NCBI GenBank assembly: GCA_051294375.1
Contig: CM119265.1
Span: 62,001 to 126,000 of the forward strand
Reading direction: 5' to 3'
DNA length: 64,000 bases
From: Paraspadella gotoi
Lineage: Eukaryota; Chaetognatha
Shown here piece after piece: positions 61,463 through 64,000 of this stretch. A model generated the notes under the pieces. That model had not been told where the DNA came from and ran no database searches. It saw only the letters and a program-made list of their open reading frames with translations. Both the position numbers and the translations under genes were made by a program. Within the stretch, counting starts at the first letter, position 1; every line of letters begins with the position of its first letter.

Positions 61463-61531
61463 ATCAGCAGCCGGAGCTAGGGATGCTTCATCCATCTTCC
61501 TCCATCGTCACGACGTCAGCTCCGACTGCTG
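61463..61531 (+). other. Stem-loop directly after the B3 pol stop
   Basis: CAGCAGCCGGAGCT (61465-61478) pairs with AGCTCCGACTGCTG (61518-61531): 13 of 14 pairs, one C-A mismatch, starting 2 nt after TAA. Stem bases differ from B2 and B1b but pairing is kept. Confidence 0.82.
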
Positions 61532-61804
61532 AAAAGCTAGCTTGGCTACCACTCTCTATCTTTGTATATAGCAAGCTATATAATATTTGATATTTATTCG
61601 ATTTTACAATATTTTGAATGTTTTTAATTTTTGAAATTTTTATGTCAGTCGGTCAATCGTCTATTTCAGGAGGAATATCTTAAAATTGTTATTTTTTACC
61701 ATTTTATTTTCACAAACACACACATACTCGTGGACGACAAACAATATTATTGATATATATTAATTTCAATTTTGCTTTATATTATATATCCCAACAAGGG
61801 GGGA
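61532..61804 (+). other. 3' untranslated region and polypurine tract of B3
   Basis: AT-rich, ending AAGGGGGGA (61796-61804) at the LTR. Confidence 0.8.
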
Positions 61805-62343
61805 TGCGGCCACTCGATCGAATCCATTTCATTTGGGAAATAAATTCATCATTTTATAAAGCTAAATAGAAGACGAGATCTTTTTGTTTTAACAAAAGAT
61901 ATATCTAACTTCTCCAAGATGTCTCCACATATTAAACCTTTTGTTTGATGACTGTTTACCTTTGTTTATTGATTTTTAAATTCTGTTCAGTTCGGTTTTT
62001 GAATCTTGAATTCAAATAGAAATCTTTCATCAATTAAAAACTCGTTTTTTATTATTCAACAAAATGTAAAGCTACATTAAGGAAAGTGCTGAAATAAAAA
62101 CTAAATGAACTCGTTAATGTTTCTAACCAATCAATAAAATCTGCCAACAATCAATTCATCTCTAATCGAATCTGAGTTATTTCTCAATGGTTAAACAAAT
62201 AAACAATCATCTTATGATTAAACGAATCACCTTCCTGCGACTTAATCACTCCGCTAATCACCTTCGGTCCAACGTCTTAGGATGACTCATTCAGTTGGTC
62301 AGTCACTTCGTCATTGCTGTGCCCTGTCTCTGTGAGCTCCACA
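61805..62343 (+). repeat. 3' LTR of B3
   Basis: 539 bp, TGCGGCCACTCG to CTCCACA, nearly the same as the 5' LTR with small indels, followed by GGGTTAGG. Confidence 0.92.
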
Positions 62344-62445
62344 GGGTTAGGTTAGGGTTAGGGTTAGGGTAGTTAGGGTAGGGGTTAAGGGTTAGGGGAG
62401 GGTTAGGCTTAGGGTTAGGGTTAGGGTTAGGGTGGTAGGTTAGGT

Positions 62446-62478
<33 letters not shown>

Positions 62479-63433
62479 GGGTTAGGGGGGAGTTATTAGA
62501 TTGGTTAGGGTTAGGTTAGGGTAGGGTTAGGGTTAGGGTTAGGGTTAGGGTTAGGTGTTAGGTTAGGTAGTAGGGAGTTAGGGGGTTAGGGTTAGGGTTG
62601 GGGTTAGGGTTAGGGTTGGGTGGTGGTTAGGGTTAGGTTAGGGTTAGGGTTGTTAGGGTTAGGGGTTAGGGTAGTAGGGTTAGGGTTAGGTAAGGGTTAG
62701 GGTTTAGGGTTAGGGTTAAGGGTTAGGGTTAGGGTTAGGGTTAGGTAGTAGGTTAGGGTAGGGTTAGAGGGTTAGGGTAAGGTTAGGGTTAGGGTAGGGT
62801 TAGGGTGGTAGGTAGGGTTAGGGGTTAGGGGGGTTGGGTGGTTGGGTTAGGGTTGTTAGGGTTAGGGGTTAGGGTTAGGTGGTAGGTAGGGTTTAGGGTA
62901 GGTTAGGGTTAGGGTTAGTTAGGTGGGTTAGGGTAGTAGGTTAGGGTTAGGTTAGGGTGGTTAGGGGTTAGGGTTAGGGTTAGGGGTTAGGGTTAGGGTG
63001 GGTTAGGTTAGGGTAGGAGTTAGGTTAGGGGTTAGGGTTAGGGGTTAGGGTTAGTTAGGGTTTAGTGGTTAGGGTTAGGAGTTAGGGTAGGGGTTTAGCG
63101 GTGTTAGGGTAGGGTTAGGTTAGGGTTAGGGTTGTAGGGTTAGGGTTAGGGTTAGGGTAGGGTTAGGGTTAGGGTAAGGTTAGGGGTTAGGTGTTAGGGT
63201 TAGGGTTAGGGTAGGGTAAGGGTTAGGGTTTAGGGTTAGGGTTAGGAGTTAGTAGGGTTGGGTGTTCGGTTACGGGGGGTTAGGGTTAGGGGTTAGGGTT
63301 AGGGAGGTTAGGTTAGGGTTAGGTTAGGGTTAAGGTTAGGTAGGGTTAGTTTTAGTTGGTTAGGGGGGTGGAGGTAGGTTAGGTTGGGTGGTGGAGGTAG
63401 TTTAAGGGTGTAGGTATGGTTGGTTGGCTGGGT
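62344..63433 (+). repeat. Telomeric TTAGGG array T6, irregular
   Basis: About 1.1 kb of plus-strand TTAGGG units with many indels and substitutions, increasingly degenerate after about 63320. Either an old array or uncorrected read sequence. Confidence 0.93.
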
Positions 63434-63713
63434 TGTACGCATTGCCAGGTTCACCCGCCTATAAGAATGACAACCTTCAGTCCCTGACCCGGTGCTCATT
63501 GAGTAAAGCCATCAGCTCATGAACCACTGGTACCCGGGTCGAATCCAACCCGGTCCTACGCCTGCGGAAGCGTGAGGACGGCCGGTAAACCGCCTTGGGG
63601 CGATGGCACCCCTCAAGCCTGGTTCCAAGCCGGACCGTTCCATGGCTACTAAAAGGGGGTTATAGAAGTTAGGATAGTCATCCTTCAGAACCCACTTAGC
63701 GGCCTTATCCACA
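63434..63713 (+). repeat. 5' LTR of element C
   Basis: 280 bp, TGTACGC to CCACA, preceded by CTGGGT at the end of the telomere array. Contains CCTATAAG near its start and a tRNA-like module. Confidence 0.78.
63486..63556 (+). other. tRNA-like module in the element C 5' LTR
   Basis: Sense orientation: A-box-like TGCTCATTGAG (TGGCTCATTGAG in the second LTR) and B-box-like GGGTCGAATCC. Ends are approximate; indels blur the fold. Confidence 0.55.
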
Positions 63714-63836
63714 CTGGTGAGCCCTATACCTGTCGAAGCGTATCCAACCTTTCTGATTCAGGCCCATGGACAGTGCTGAAGATTGCTGCCTCCCTCCACT
63801 GGAAGCAGTGAGGGTGGGTTACAAATCTGGGGGGCA
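63714..63836 (+). other. Internal region of element C
   Basis: 123 bp holding only the primer-binding site, a short G/C-mixed stretch and the polypurine tract. No open frame. Confidence 0.75.
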
Positions 63837-64000
63837 TGTAGTCGGGCATTGGCCTAGGTTCACCCCGCCTATAAGCATGACCACTTCAGTCCCTGACCCG
63901 GTGGCTCATTGAGTAAAGCATCAGCTCATGACCACTAGGTACCGAGGTTCAATCCCACCCGGTACCTACTCTGCGGGAAGCGTGAGGACGGCCGTAAGCC
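63837..64000 (+). repeat. 3' LTR of element C, cut by the window edge
   Basis: First 164 bp of the second repeat, TGTAGTCGGGC start, with the sense tRNA-like module at about 63894-63966 (A-box TGGCTCATTGAG, B-box-like AGGTTCAATCC). Confidence 0.75.

Larger units (their letters stand above)
56107..62343 (+). mobile_element. Element B3, complete Ty3/gypsy LTR retrotransposon (family B)
   Basis: About 6.2 kb with two LTRs (542 and 539 bp), primer-binding site, leader hairpin, intact gag and pol, stem-loop after the stop, and polypurine tract. The left flank is ordinary AT-rich DNA and the right flank a telomere array starting GGGTTAGG. Confidence 0.95.
63434..64000 (+). mobile_element. Element C, miniature LTR element (TRIM-like), right end outside the window
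   Basis: Two direct repeats start TGTA at 63434 and 63837. Between the first repeat's end (63713) and the second lie only 123 bp: a primer-binding site TGGTGAGCCCTATACC at 63715 and a polypurine tract CTGGGGGGCA ending at 63836. No coding capacity. The polypurine tract and following TGTAG are the same as in A1, which suggests that family A proteins mobilise it. Confidence 0.8.

Noticed and set aside
63512-63712. Minus-strand open frame of 66 codons in the element C LTR
   Set aside because: No similarity to known protein motifs, overlaps LTR control sequence, and is not clearly kept in the second LTR.

Overview
The window is a subtelomeric or telomeric stretch of a eukaryotic, most likely animal, genome. 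It holds almost nothing but LTR retrotransposons of the Ty3/gypsy type and arrays of the telomere repeat TTAGGG. The animal assignment is an inference. It rests on the telomere unit and on the CHCC-type Gag zinc motif (C-x2-H-x9-C-x3-C), which is known from the CsRn1 clade of animal Ty3/gypsy elements. No ordinary host gene is visible. The only non-element DNA is about 1.3 kb at 54791-56106, which contains the poly(A)-tailed 3' end of an unidentified gene or mobile element.

Two autonomous families alternate. Family A has Gag starting MSGPA, pol starting around NAIP, and LTRs of about 415-450 bp that begin TGTAGCC and end CTACA. It has four LTR subtypes: A-I (A1, A3), A-II (A2), A-III (A4, A5 and the 22415-22952 fragment) and A-IV (A6 and the 53682-54690 fragment). 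Family B has Gag with a DLRSRLRSAQR N-terminus, pol starting NAVP, and LTRs of about 540-700 bp that begin TGCGG and end CCACA. Its copies are B1, B1b, B2 and B3. A third, non-coding miniature family (C, TRIM-like) starts at 63434 and runs off the right edge.

Layout: A1 3' part (169-4791), telomere array, A2 (4996-10185), gap, B1 on the minus strand (10286-14979), an LTR shared by B1 and B1b (14980-15604), B1b on the minus strand (15605-22389), a 3' fragment of an A-III element (22415-22952), telomere array, damaged A3 (23586-26299), A4 and A5 in tandem on the minus strand (26300-38410), telomere array, complete B2 (39347-46115), telomere array, full-length but frame-broken A6 (46786-53326), telomere array, LTR end and A-IV fragment on the minus strand (53458-54690), non-element DNA, complete B3 (56107-62343), telomere array, element C. 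All six telomere arrays carry the G-rich strand on the plus strand, so the chromosome end should lie to the right.

The central observation is that these LTR elements look site-specific for the telomere repeat. All five resolved 5' junctions of plus-strand elements cut the repeat in the same phase (TTAGGGT then LTR), and three of five 3' junctions restart exactly at GGGTTA. This implies a 4-bp target duplication GGGT. Four LTR subtypes of family A, two LTRs of family B and the LTR of element C carry a tRNA-like module with Pol III A- and B-box matches. It is antisense in A and B and sense in C. In family A it follows a TATAAATA box within a few bases. Conserved RNA stem-loops occur in the leader of both families and directly after the pol stop in family B, and both show compensatory changes between copies.

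B2 and B3 have intact gag and pol. The other copies have frameshifts. Several indel-rich stretches (15710-17002, about 17960-18110, about 19400-19560, 24000-26300, 32011-32766 and the right-hand telomere array) look like assembly gaps filled with uncorrected long reads, so frameshifts there should not be taken as biology.
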